Source: Branchipolynoe longqiensis (taxonomy: Eukaryota > Annelida > Polychaeta > Phyllodocida > Polynoidae). Taken from it: 64,000 nt of DNA. The DNA lies in the NCBI GenBank assembly GCA_030323885.1, contig CM059189.1, positions 52,487,661 to 52,551,660 of the forward strand, given 5' to 3'. A program made the position numbers and the translations under genes. Below the pieces are notes generated by a model, which searched no databases, was not told the origin of the DNA, and was given only the letters and a program-made list of their open reading frames with translations. The stretch's first letter is position 1. Every line of letters starts with the position of its first letter. Shown here piece after piece: positions 29,589 to 39,892 of this stretch.

Positions 29589-30500
29589 ATGTCTGCGGCA
29601 GCCCTAAACCTGCTCATGATGAACTGTAGCCGGCACCACGAGGCCGCCCTTGACCCACGCCACCCGGGAGTATCCGCCCCCGGCCCCGCCCACGGCTCCG
29701 CCGCCCCCTGCCAGCCTCCACACCCCGACTACCCCGACTACCCCGCCTACCCACCATCCTACCCGCACCTGCTGCAGTACGCCCGGCAGGACACCCCGGC
29801 CCCGGTGTGTCAACTGAAGCGCCTTCACCCGGGCGCCACCAACACCGCCACGGAGCTCCTACGCTGCCAGCGCCGCCGGACCCAGCTGCCCGGCCCGCCC
29901 TCCGGCTCGCCGTCCTCAGGTCCGCCGCCCTACGGCCGGTTCGCGCCCATTCTACACCGGCAAGTGTCGTCCGTGGCGCGGCGGAACGAGCGCGAGCGGA
30001 ACCGGGTGCGGCTGGTGAACCACGGCTTCGCGCTGCTGCAGCAACACGTGCCGGCTCCGGCCGCCCGGTCCCGGCGCATGTCCAAGGTGGACACTCTCAA
30101 GGCGGCCGTCGGCTACATCCGGCAGCTGAGGGCCGTCCTGCAGCGCGCCGACCACGCCCTTCTACAGCCGGCCTCCCCGGCATCCCCGCCGCCGTCGCCG
30201 TCACCGCCCCAAGCGGCAGCCGCCGGGGGAGCCGCCACTCCGGCACCGGCTCCACTTCCGCTCCACCGCCGCCTGTACCCGCAGTGCGGCTCGCTGTCGC
30301 CCGCCTCCTCCTCCTCCTCCTCCTCCAGTGAGGAGGGATCCTCCTGTCTAGACGCAGACGCAGCCGTTGCGTCTCCGGGAGAGTTCTCCGGCAGCGGCTC
30401 GGACGCGGAGACGTCACTTCTCAGAGATGATCATGGCCCTGAGGACGGAGGCGTCACAGAGATGGCGGAACTGGTCGACTTCGCGTCCTGGTTCTGCTGA
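29589..30500 (+). CDS. achaete-scute family bHLH transcription factor (ASCL1/2-like)
   Basis: This is a 303-residue nuclear factor expected to bind E-box DNA with an E-protein partner and to promote neural or related cell fates, as ASCL proteins do. The basic region is RRNERERNRVRLVN at 131-144. The HLH runs to about 186, with the loop APAARSRR and helix 2 MSKVDTLKAAVGYIRQLRAV. The C-terminus ELVDFASWFC closely recalls the ELLDFTNWF ending of vertebrate ASCL1. Residues 1-125 are Pro/Tyr-rich, 195-225 Pro/Ala-rich, and 240-247 a Ser run followed by acids. ATG 29,589 is the first in-frame Met. The coding part is one exon. The bHLH differs from well-conserved ASCL proteins at several positions, so it may be a fast-evolving paralogue. 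No other host gene lies in the window. Confidence 0.93.
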   Translation: MSAAALNLLMMNCSRHHEAALDPRHPGVSAPGPAHGSAAPCQPPHPDYPDYPAYPPSYPHLLQYARQDTPAPVCQLKRLHPGATNTATELLRCQRRRTQLPGPPSGSPSSGPPPYGRFAPILHRQVSSVARRNERERNRVRLVNHGFALLQQHVPAPAARSRRMSKVDTLKAAVGYIRQLRAVLQRADHALLQPASPASPPPSPSPPQAAAAGGAATPAPAPLPLHRRLYPQCGSLSPASSSSSSSSEEGSSCLDADAAVASPGEFSGSGSDAETSLLRDDHGPEDGGVTEMAELVDFASWFC

Positions 30501-30524
30501 TTGATGGAGAACGCAGCCTAGAAT

Positions 30525-30533
30525 CAGGTCAGT
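30525..30533 (+). promoter_or_regulatory. putative 5' splice site in the 3' UTR
   Basis: CAGGTCAGT, with the exon boundary at 30,527/30,528, lies 27 bp after the stop codon. Vertebrate ASCL1 has an intron in its 3' UTR at a comparable place. Use of this site is inferred. Confidence 0.4.
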
Positions 30534-30589
30534 TAGCTTTTAATGTTTGTACAAGTCCAACATTGGATTCATGGGTCACTGGCCAGTAA

Positions 30590-30755
30590 CTCATTATCAC
30601 TGTCATCATCATTATCACTGTCATTATCATTATCACTATCATTGTCGTTGTCGTTGTCGTTCCCATTGTTGTTGGTGTTGTCATTATTGTTATCATTATC
30701 ATTATCGTCATCGTCATTATCATTATCATTATCATATATATCATTATCATATATA
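30590..30755 (+). repeat. TTATCA-type microsatellite
   Basis: CATTATCACTGTCATTATCA-type units pass into TTGTCG units and back. The unit resembles the tail of the SINE at 30,832, so it may descend from an older tail. Confidence 0.9.
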
Positions 30756-30831
30756 TTGTAGTGGTCTACACTGACCTCTCAGGCAAGGAGCCGCATAGAC
30801 AGGTAGGCGTGGGTAGTGGGGTGATATCAGG

Positions 30832-30962
30832 GAGCCTAGGTGGTGTAATGGTTAGCACACTGGCCCGGAATGCAAAGAGATGTGGGTTCATGTCCCACTC
30901 TAGACGCAATATTTCCCATTTTCATCACCCCCATGACAATATTCTTATCATTATCATTATGT
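30832..30962 (+). mobile_element. SINE-2, tRNA-derived, TTATCAT tail
   Basis: The A-box-like TGGTGTAATGGTTAGCAC and B-box-like GGTTCATGTCC are well spaced. A short body and a TTATCATTATCATTATG tail follow. It is unrelated to SINE-1. It is too short and degenerate to be a tRNA gene. Confidence 0.7.
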
Positions 30963-31003
30963 AAAAATACTACTATTACGGTACAATGTAATATAATATA
31001 TAG

Positions 31004-31345
31004 GTTGGTTGGTTGTTGGAGTTTTATGTCGTGGCAACATCTATGGTCATATCAGAATGGGTACCGACTTCTGACAGTGTATACTCATGGTGACTCTTTA
31101 ATTATAGTGCTGCCCCACTGGGAGACCAGGCCACTGGCACAACAATCTGATATCCCACTCAGTCACATTATCCTGACACTGAGCCAACCAGTCCTTGCCA
31201 TATCCTAATAATGCCGAGTGCCTGGCTAGGAAGCAACAAGTATCAATGTTTAAGTCATTGGTTTGACTCGACCAGGGTTCGAACCCGTGTGTTCCAATCG
31301 CACGATCTACCAAACCGAGGGATGGACGCTCAACTCATTTGGCCA
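31004..31345 (-). mobile_element. SINE-1 with type II head, full length
   Basis: The tail is at the left (GGTTGGTTGTTGGAGTTTTA) and the body is complete. The head, read on the minus strand, is GATGGCCAAATGAGTTGAGC with B box GGGTTCGAACCC. This head is longer than type I and suggests a long-variable-arm tRNA such as Leu or Ser. Confidence 0.88.
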
Positions 31346-31677
31346 TCCCGTCTGGTCTGCATGGAATCCTTCCGCTCCGCCGTCCACCGGCATCCAACAA
31401 TATGCTTCTCAGTGACGATAGTGTACGGCCAATTTAACACGGGGTCAGCGGGTCACGTGTCTGGGGTATACATATGCACACTGTGTACATAATGATGTCA
31501 ATCCTGAGCGGCGTCTGGTTATGCGCATGCGCCTCAAGATGACAGCGGGATCCGCCAGCACCAGCTACAGACGCGTCTCTGTTCTCGCCCCCCCTCCGCC
31601 CCCCCCCCCCCACCCCCCCCCCCCCACCCCAGACGACATGACGCGATGGTGGTCGTGTGGAGGGGTCGGGGTGGCGG
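31346..31677. other. no gene; C-tract
   Basis: Short unique sequence, with C-rich runs at 31,588-31,632. Confidence 0.5.
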
Positions 31678-32010
31678 CTTGGTTGGTTGTTGGAGGTTTA
31701 CGTCCTGGCAGCATCTAAGGTGATATCAGGATGGGTACCAACTTGTGACAGTGTGCACTCATTATGACTTTATAGTGCTGCACCATTGGGAAATCAGGCT
31801 GCAGGCACCATGCCCTGATATCCCACTTAGTCCCATTATCCTGACACTTAGCTAACCAGTCCTTGCCCTATCCTATTAATGCTGAGCACCAGGCTAGGAA
31901 GCGACAAGTATTAATTTGATAAGTCATTGGTTTGACTCAACCGGGAACCTGAACTCCCGATCTCCCAGGAGCGAGGCCCACGCTCTGCCGATTCGGCCAT
32001 CGCGCCCGGT
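31678..32010 (-). mobile_element. SINE-1, type I, full length
   Basis: From the tail GGTTGGTTGTTGGAGGTTTA to the head, which reads GATGGCCGAATCGGCAGAGC on the minus strand. (GGTGTT)n follows at 32,010-32,036. Confidence 0.9.
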
Positions 32011-32167
32011 TGGTGTTGGTGTTGGTGTTGGTGTTGGGGGGTGGGGTGGGGGGGGTTATGGGAATGGGCGGACAATGCCCTGGCCGGCAAGGCACAACCC
32101 TATTCGCCCCCCCCCCCCTTGTCTGCTGCCTGTCTGAGAGCTGGAGCAGTGCTTAAACTAAAAGTTC

Positions 32168-32515
32168 GATAAAATTAAAAGAATCAGATTTGCAAAACCA
32201 AAACAATTACCTAGATTTAATCTTACATATCTAACTTAGACACCGATGCACTTATTAAACATGTGTTGCGACATAGAAGGGAATACTGCGGCGATTGAAT
32301 TGAACATGTTGCTGCTGAAGCCTGTGGTGTCAGTGTTTTGGCGTGTTTGCCGAAATTAATTTGGAATGTTTGCACTTCAAATATCTCCAAAGTTAGCCGT
32401 TTAAAATAAAAGTTACTTCAACCTAAAAGTAAGGTAGACTATAACAATCAGTGTAATATATTTATCTCAGAAAAGTGACAGAAACTCAAAACTATCGGAC
32501 CATGCAGCTTTAAAG
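32168..32515 (-). mobile_element. MITE, AAGTTGCA family, copy 3
   Basis: Collinear with the plus-strand copy at 36,222-36,559. Its terminal CCATGCAGCTTTAAA passes directly into the minisatellite that starts at about 32,505. The uninterrupted CACTTATTAAACATG shows the region where element D inserted in copy 2. Confidence 0.85.
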
Positions 32516-33440
32516 GGGCCGGGGGGGGGGGGTGTGGGGGGGCTGTGATGGGTGCAACTTTAAAGGGGCCGGGGGCTGTGATGGGTGCACTTTAAAGGGG
32601 CCGGGGGGCTGTGATGGGTGCACTTTAAAGGGGCTGTGATGGGCAACTTTAAAGGGGGCTGTGGGGGGGGAGGGGTGCAACTTAAAAGGGGCGGGGCTGT
32701 GAACTTGGTTGCCAACTTTAAGGGGTGTGAGGGGTGCAGGGGCTAGGCTTTAAAGGGGCCGGCTGTGGTGCACCTTGGCAAGGGGGCCGGGGGCTTGTGG
32801 ATTTAAAGGGGCCGGGGGGCTGCATGGGGCCCGGGGGCGGTGATGGGGTGCAACTTTAAAGGGGGCCGGGGGCTGTGGGGGTGCAACTTTAAAAAGGGCC
32901 GGGGGGCTGTGATGGGGTGCAACTTTAAAGGGCCGGGGGGGCTGTGATGGGGTGAAGGGGCCGGGGCTGTGATGGGGTTTAGGGGCCGGGGGCTGTGATG
33001 GGGTGCAACTTTAAAGGGGCTGGGGGGCTGTGATGGGGTACAACTCTAAAGGGGCCGGGGGGCTGTGATGGGTGCAACTTTAAAGGGGCTGGAGGCTGTG
33101 AGGGGTACAACTTTAAAGGGGCCGGGGGCTGTGATGGGGTGCAACTTTAAAGGGGCCGGGGGGGGGGGCTGTGATGGGGTGCAACTTTAAAGGGGCTGGG
33201 GGGCTGTGATGGTGCAGCTTTAAAGGGGCCGGGCGGGGGGCTGTTGATGGGGTGCAACTTTAAAGGGGCCAGGGGGGCTGTGCGGGTGCAACTTTAAAGG
33301 GGCAGGGGGGCTGTGATGGGGTGCAACTTTAAAGGGGCCGGGGGGCTGTGGTGGGGTGCAACTTTAAAGGGGCCGGGGGGGGGCTGTGATGGGGTGCAAC
33401 TTTAAAGGGGCTGGGGGGGGGGGGGCTGTGATGGGGTGCA
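32505..33440 (+). repeat. ~36-bp minisatellite containing the MITE end
   Basis: About 26 units of TGCAACTTTAAAGGGGCCGG followed by GGGGCTGTGATGGGG, with indels in the G runs. The first unit is the end of the adjacent MITE plus its flank, so the array seems to have grown from that junction. Confidence 0.93.
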
Positions 33441-33849
33441 TGGCGATGGTTTACGAGTCTCAGAATGAGGTGGGATGAGTTGGGGAATTCCGGCAGGAGG
33501 TGGTGGTGGGGTGGGGGTGGGGGTGTTCAGACAAAGTGGTGTGTGTATGTGTGTGGGTTTGGCGCGTTCGTGGAGCTTGCCACTTTGACGGGGTGAATAG
33601 GGGTGTGTGTGGTCGGTGTGGGGTGTGGGGTGTAGGGTGTGGGGGGTCGTCAACATACTCGCGGTATGATGACGACATGACAAAGCATGTCATCACGTTG
33701 TCGGACTGTGCGTGCGCACCATGATTTAGTGTCCGACTCCCTCATAGCCCCCCCCTACCCGGGACCGAAGTCACGAGGTGTTTGGTGGGTGAGGGGGGGG
33801 GGCGGTCTCGCCAGGCTGACCGCGCACCCATCACCACCGTCAGGGGGCG
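33441..33849. other. no gene; GT-rich sequence
   Basis: GTGTGGGGTGTGGGGTG-type sequence at 33,500-33,655, then short unique DNA. Confidence 0.5.
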
Positions 33850-34172
33850 CGCCAGTCACGGGGGGGATGGGGAAGGGGAGGGGATAGAGAAGGGGGGGGG
33901 GGGAGGAGGGGATGGGGAGAGGAGGAGGAGGGAGAGAGGGAGTAGGAAAGCAATGGAAGAGGGGGGAGGAGGGGCGGGGAGGGAAGCAAGGGAAGGGAGG
34001 GTGGAGGAAGGGGGCGGGGAGGGGAGGAGGGAGGAGGGGAGGGAAGAGGAAGAAGGGGATGGGATGGAGGGGGATGGGGGAGGAGAACAGGGAGGGGGAA
34101 CGGGGAGAGAGGAGGGGGAGGGGAAGGGGAGGGGGAGGGAGAGTGGGAGTGGGAAGGGGGGGGGGGGAGGTC
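33850..34172 (+). repeat. polypurine tract
   Basis: Nearly pure A/G on the plus strand for about 320 bp (GGGGAGGAGGGAGG-type), with only scattered T and C. Frames here code for Gly/Glu/Arg only and are not genes. Confidence 0.92.
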
Positions 34173-34435
34173 AGGCAGCGTCATGATACCCAGCGACACC
34201 CATACGTCGCGACCATTAAAACGTCACGCAGCGATAACCCTCAACAACAGGAGTCACGGAAATAGACCTACAGCCCCCCCCCCCCCCCCCACACACACAC
34301 ACAACACCCCGCATTCACCACACGAGTCTCAGGTCAATAAGTTCCCATCTGGAACCAAGCGTGTGTACATCTCCCCCGTCTGTCTGTCTGTCTGTCTGTC
34401 TCTTCCTATCCCCACTCTTCCTCACTCTTTCCCAC

Positions 34436-34790
34436 CAGACGGGGTGCCGAATGAGTTGAGCATCCGTCTCCTGTTCTGGGAGATCGGGTGGATTTGAACC
34501 CATGAGTTTGTCGGTTCAAACCCTGGTCAGGTCAAACCAATGACTTAAAAATTGATACTTGTTTCTTCCTAGTTCCTGGCACTCGGCATTATTAAGAGAG
34601 AGCAATGAGTGGTTGGCTCAGTGTCAGGATAATGTGACTGAGTGGGAAATCAGGTCATGGTGCTGGTGGCCTGGTCTCACAGTGGGGCAGCACTATAAAG
34701 CCTTCATGAGTGTGCACTGTCACAAGTCAGTACCCGTCCTGATATGACCATATATGTTGCTAGGACGTAAACCAACAACAAACAAACAAA
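34436..34790 (+). mobile_element. SINE-1 with type II head
   Basis: The head GCCGAATGAGTTGAGCATCC and GGTTCAAACCCTGGTC are followed by the full body and an AACAAACAAACAAAC tail. A CT-rich microsatellite fills 34,795-34,926, and a stray SINE-1 fragment (CCCTGGTCGAGTCAAATCAA) is at 34,932-34,965. Confidence 0.88.
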
Positions 34791-34969
34791 CTTCCTTACT
34801 CTCGCATTCCCTCTCTCCCTCTCTCCTCTCTCCCTGGCTCTCCCTCTTCCCAGTCTCTCTAACCACTCTCCCTCCCCTTCTCCACATTCTCTCTCCCTCT
34901 CTCTCCCTCTCTCTCTCTCTCCCTCTCGCGAACCCTGGTCGAGTCAAATCAATGACTTAAAAAATAGAT

Positions 34970-35222
34970 GAAGGTTATACTGAGTCTATTTAATAGAACC
35001 TTGTTACTGCATAAACCTATGGTGTCGGCGCTTTGGCATGCTTGCCGAAATTATTTGTGCATGTTTCAATTGTTTGCAATTCATATATCTAAAAAGTTAG
35101 CCATTCAAAATAAATGTTAGCTCAAATTAATGTAAGATTGGTTATATTTATAATGACCAACCTTAGGTAGTTATCTCAGAAAATGACAGAAACTCAAAAC
35201 CATCAGTCTATGCAACTGTAAT
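34970..35222 (-). mobile_element. MITE, AAGTTGCA family, copy 4 (partial)
   Basis: Blocks from GAGTCTATTTAATAGAACCT to CAGTCTATGCAACTGT. The distal third is missing. Confidence 0.8.
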
Positions 35223-35346
35223 AACCCAGGTAGCCCATTGTACTCAATGCATGTTCACTTTATCCTTTTCAGAACCACTTCCATTAACTGGACCCTGTGC
35301 TCGGCGCTGAACCTGAAGGCACGGGAGTTCACCGACTGCTTGCAAG

Positions 35347-35845
35347 AACGCGCGAGTTTCTGCAAGACGCCGTGAGCTTCCACGAGACCGGGCGAGTTCC
35401 CGCGAGACCAGGCGAGTTTCTGCAAGACCGGGCGAGTTTCTGCGAGACCAGGCGAGTTTCCGCGAGAGGGCATGAGTTTCCATGAGACGGCGCGAGCTTC
35501 CATGAGACCGGGCGAGTTTCCACAAGACCAGGCGAGTTTCTGCAAGACTGGGCGAGTTTCTGCGAGACCAGGCGAGTTTCCGCGAGACGCCGCGAGTTTC
35601 CACGAGATGGGGCGCAAGCTTTCGGGAGAATGCTCGAACGCGCCATTTTCTGGAGAACGCGCCAGTTTCTGCGACATCGAACAAGTTTCCGTGAGACCAG
35701 GCGAGTTTCCACGAGACCATCCGAGTTTCCGCAAGTCCAGGCGAGTTTCAGCGAGACCAGGCGAGTGTCCGCGAGACCGCACGAGTTTCCACGAGGCCGG
35801 GTGACCTTCCGTGAGACCGGACGAGTTTCTGCGAGACGACATAAC
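35347..35845 (+). repeat. 20-bp minisatellite GGCGAGTTTCCGCGAGACCA
   Basis: About 25 units with many substitutions. Since three units equal 60 bp, open frames appear with a 20-residue period on the minus strand; they are not genes. 35,846-36,221 shows nothing recognisable. Confidence 0.92.
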
Positions 35846-36221
35846 GCCATCGCTAACCAGCGCTTGCCGAGATGCGCGCGCAGCCGGGACGGCTACTGCC
35901 CAGGGTAGTCTGCCCCGGACAAAATGGACGCGGCATGACAGCCTAGAACAAAAGTATTTATTTGTTTTGCGAGTTATGACTACGGGTTTGTTACACAGCG
36001 GACCCCTGGTGACGTGTGAGTGCACTAACTCTACACACACAATGGACACAGCCACTTGAGGCACGCAGAACACACAGCAAGGCGCAGTGAAACTTACTAA
36101 AGGGGGAACTATGCGCTTCTGTTTATTGAACTATACTGCCACTTCTTGTTACTATTTATGTATTTATACGTGTATTTAAATTAGATACTTATTATATGCA
36201 GCAAGAGCACAGCACGCGCTA

Positions 36222-36559
36222 AAGTTGCATAAGTCCGATGCTTTAGTTTCCATCATTTTCTGAGATAAATATATTAGGTTGATCGTTATAATCTACCTTA
36301 GATTCGCTTGAAGTGACTTTGATTTAAAATGTCTAACTTCAGAGATATTTGAAGTGCAAACATGCCAAATTAATTTTGGCATGCTTGCCAAAACTCTGAC
36401 CCCATTGCATTACGCGTTAACAGGTTCAATTAAATTGACTTAGTATGCAGCACTAAATACATAATAAGTGCACCAGTATCTAAGTTGGATATGCAGGGTG
36501 AAATCTAGATTAGTGTTTCACTTTTGAAAATTTAACGCTTTATTTGGACTGTGCAGCTT
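36222..36559 (+). mobile_element. MITE, AAGTTGCA family, complete, 338 bp
   Basis: The left end is AAGTTGCATAAGTCCGA and the right end, reversed, AAGCTGCACAGTCCAAA. TA flanks both sides (36,220-36,221 and 36,560-36,561). There is no ORF. This is the reference copy for the family. Confidence 0.85.
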
Positions 36560-36586
36560 TAACAATTAACAGCGATTGGACTTCAG

Positions 36587-36612
36587 ATGTGTCGGTCAGA
36601 GAGGTTTTACTG
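36587..36612 (+). mobile_element. pogo/Tigger-like end fragment
   Basis: GTCAGAGAGGTTTTACTG followed by TA. It is cut by the flank of the 36,625 element. Confidence 0.6.
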
Positions 36613-36624
36613 TAACCTTGTTAT

Positions 36625-37042
36625 TAGATAAAAGATTCACCCCATACTTACAGTACAGGGGTGAAAACCAACCCGTTAGAAAAGCTGACGAAGAATTTCG
36701 ACATGCTGGGGAAATTAACTGAGCTGGTAAATTCTTAATTTAAGAAACACAATATATTCTTTATGTACGTCTTCATATTTACCCGCTACTTTTGAGTTGG
36801 AAAATATAATAAAACATATACCTTAATGCAATTTAAAAGTGAAATCAAAAGCGTTCTCTGGCCGCCATCTTGTCTTTTTGCATTCTCTCCCATTTCACCA
36901 ACTCTGTGTTGATATAAGTAACCATTTGACACTGGTGCCAGGCATTCTACTTCCCGTTCCATACTAAAGGTATTTTCGTCCGTATTTAGAATACGTTGTC
37001 GTTCACCCCTGTACTGGAAGTACGGGGTGAATCTTTTATCTA
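36625..37042. mobile_element. Mutator-like MITE, 418 bp, 9-bp TSD
   Basis: The TIRs begin TAGATAAAAGATTCACCCC and remain nearly identical for about 40 bp. The duplication CCTTGTTAT is perfect (36,616-36,624 and 37,043-37,051). There is no ORF. TSDs of 9 bp are typical of Mutator-like elements; the assignment is inference. A sister copy lies at 54,106. Confidence 0.9.
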
Positions 37043-37147
37043 CCTTGTTATATGCTCAATGTGTTATGCCCTATTGACTCCTTGTTGATGTGCCTTGAAA
37101 CATATAGACCTATTTCATATGACGCCAGCATAAGTATTTAGGTTGGT

Positions 37148-37803
37148 GCGTGTGCAGCTTGGCTGCAGGATAACATATGGTCACACTGCAAACTCAAGGC
37201 AGTGAGCAATCTTCATACAGAAAATGTAAAATATCTATAAAACCCGCACAACTTAGAAACAAACCGTTTGGCACACAAACAGATCAAATGTTTAACAAAC
37301 AGATTATATTAAAGTTATATGCTTAGTCTTCAGCATTTCTATTAATTTTGAATAAAACTGACATTTTGTCCTCCGGGTGCTGGCAAACTCAATGCATTGT
37401 CAATGGCCGTGAGCAATCTTCATACAGAAAAAGTGAAATATCTCTAAAACCGCACAACTTAGAAACAAAACGCTGGGCACACAAACAGATCAAATGTTCA
37501 ACAAACAGATTATATTAAATTTACACACTTAGTCTTCTGCATTTCTATTAATTTTGAATAAAACTGATGTTTCACACTGTGCGTACCAGCAAACTCAATG
37601 CATTGCCAATGGTCGTGAGCAATCTTCTTACAGAAAAAGTGAAATATCTATCAAACCCGCACAACTTAGAAACAATTGTATTAAATTGATATGCTTAGTC
37701 TTCTGCATTTCTATTAATTATGAATAAAACTGACGTTTTGCACTGCACATACTGGCAAACTCAATGGCAGTGTGCCTTGGTTCTGCAGCCAAGGTGCGCG
37801 TGC
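37148..37803. mobile_element. TIR element with three 207-bp tandem units
   Basis: The ends are GCGTGTGCAGCTTGGCTGCAG-like and mirrored on the right (GCACGCGCACCTTGGCTGCAG when reversed). The body is three units of about 207 bp (starts near 37,205, 37,413 and 37,619) carrying GAGCAATCTTCATACAG, GTGAAATATCTCTAAAACC and CTATTAATTTTGAATAAAAC. The same unit occurs inside the Ginger-like copies at 22,676 and 5,621. Confidence 0.7.
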
Positions 37804-37985
37804 ATACACAATGTTTATAAACATTGAAAGGGGTCCATATGTATATATATATATTTGTAATATTTGTACAGCGGTATATATTTGCGTTATATTAATCAAA
37901 TAAAACATGTTTTATTATAGAAGCCTGAAGTTGTGTTTTAATCAGTTTTGAATTGAGTTTGAAATACCGTCCACTACCTGGTTCA
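37804..37985. other. no recognisable feature
   Basis: Short AT-rich sequence with an ATATATATAT run. Confidence 0.4.
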
Positions 37986-37995
37986 CTTCTCCAGG

Positions 37996-38056
37996 ATGTC
38001 CCATCCTGATATGACCTTAGATGTTGCCAGGACGTAAAACTCCAACAACCAACCAA
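37996..38056 (+). mobile_element. SINE-1 tail, 5'-truncated
   Basis: CCCATCCTGATATGACCTTA with a CCAACAACCAACCAAC end. Confidence 0.85.
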
Positions 38057-38129
38057 CTCTGATGTCAGTCAGTTATTGGGAGATAAATTGTGTGCGCTTA
38101 TTTTTTCCATTTCCACCGTAACCCCTCCG

Positions 38130-39892
38130 CATCATAGTCCTTTGCGCACTCCAATAGTAGCAGCACTAGTACGTAGTAGTAGTATCACTACTAGTAGTAG
38201 CACTAATAGTAGTAGCACTCATATTAGCAGTAGCACTAGTAGTAGTAGCACTAATACTAGCAACAGTAGTAGTAGTAACACTAGTAGTAGTAACACTAGT
38301 AGTAGCAGCACTAGTACATAGTAGTAGTATCACTCATTTTAGTAGTACCACTAGTGGTAGTAGGAGCACTAATACTGGTAACAGTAGTAGTAGTAAAAGT
38401 AGTAGTAGTAACACCAGTAGTAGTATCACTAGTAGTAGTAGTAGCACTAGTAGTAGTAACACCAGTAGTAGTATCACTAGTAGCAGTAACACTAGTAGTA
38501 GTAAGACTAGCAGTAGCACTCATATTAGTAGTAGCACTAGTACTAGTAGTAGTAGCACTAGTACTAGTAACAGTACTAGTAGGAACATTAGTAGAAGTAG
38601 CACTCATATTAGTAGTAGCACTAGTAGTAGTAGTAGCAGTCAGACTAGTAACAATAGTAGTAGTAGTAACAGTAGTAGTAGTAACACTAGTAGTAGTAGC
38701 ACTAGTAGAAGTAGGAGTAGTAGTATCACTCATAGTAGTGGTATCACTAGTAGGAGTAGTAGCACTAATACTAGTAGTAACAGTAGTAGTAAAATTAGTT
38801 GTAGTAACACTAGTAGTAGTCTCACTAGTAGTAGTACTAGTAGTAGTAGTAACACTAATATTAGTAGTAGCACTAGCAGTAGTAGTAGCACTAGTAGTAG
38901 TAACACTAGTAGTAACACTAGTAGTAGTAACACTAGTAGGAGTAAAACACTAGTAGTAGTAACACTAGTAGTAGTAACACTAGTAGTAGTAACACTAGTA
39001 GTACTAGTAATATTGTAGTAGTTACACTAGTATTACTAGCAGTAACACTAGTAGTGGCAGTAATAGTAGTAGCACTAGTAGTAGTAGTACCAGTAGTAGA
39101 AGTAGCAGTAATAGTAGTAACACTAGGCGTAGGACTAGTAGTAGCAACACTAGTAGTAGTATCACTAGTAGTAGTAGCACTAGTAGTAGTAACACTAGTA
39201 GTATCACTAGTAGTAGAAGCAGTAGTAGTAGTAAAACTAGGAGTATGACTAGTAGTACTGGCACTAGTAATAGTAGTAGCACTAGTAGGAGTAGCACTAG
39301 TAGTAACACTAGTAGTAGAACTAGTAGTAGTAGAACTAGTACTAGTAGCACTAGTAGTAGTAACACTTGTAGTACTAACACTAGGAGTAGGACTAGTAGT
39401 AGTGGCACTAGTAGTAGTAGCACTAGTAGTAGTAGCACTAGTAGTAACACTGGTGGTAGTAGCACTAGTAGTAGTAGCATTATGAGTAGTATCACTAGTA
39501 GTAGTAACACTAGTAGTAGTAGCACTAGTAGTAGTAGCACTAGTAGTAGTAACACTAGTAGTAGTAACACTAGTAGTAGTAGCACTAGTAGTAGTAACAC
39601 TAGGAGTAGGACTAGTAGTACTGACACTAGTAGTAGCTCTAGTAGTATCACTAGTAGTAGTAACACCAGTAGTAGTATCACTAGTAGTAGTACCACTAGT
39701 AGTAGTATCACTAGTAGTAGTAACACTAGGAGTAGGACTAGTAGTAGTGGCACTAGTAGTAGTATCACTAGTAGTATCACTAGTAATATCACTAGTAGTA
39801 GTATCACTAGTAGTAGTATCACTAGTAGTAACACTAGTAGTAGCACTAGGAGTAGCACTAGTAGTAGTAACACTAGTACTAGTAGTAGTAGT
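38130..39892 (+). repeat. AGT/ACT triplet array, part 1
   Basis: Mixed AGTAGTAGTAACACTAGTAG units. All frames stay open or stop regularly and encode homopolymer-like products. These are not genes. Confidence 0.96.

Noticed and set aside
30838..30905. tRNA gene at the SINE-2 head
   Set aside because: The acceptor stem does not close convincingly and a SINE body with TTATCAT tail follows.
35244..36073. 272-codon minus-strand frame with a repeat domain look
   Set aside because: It is the 20-bp minisatellite, which gives a 20-residue period; the non-repetitive N-terminal part has no recognisable domain.
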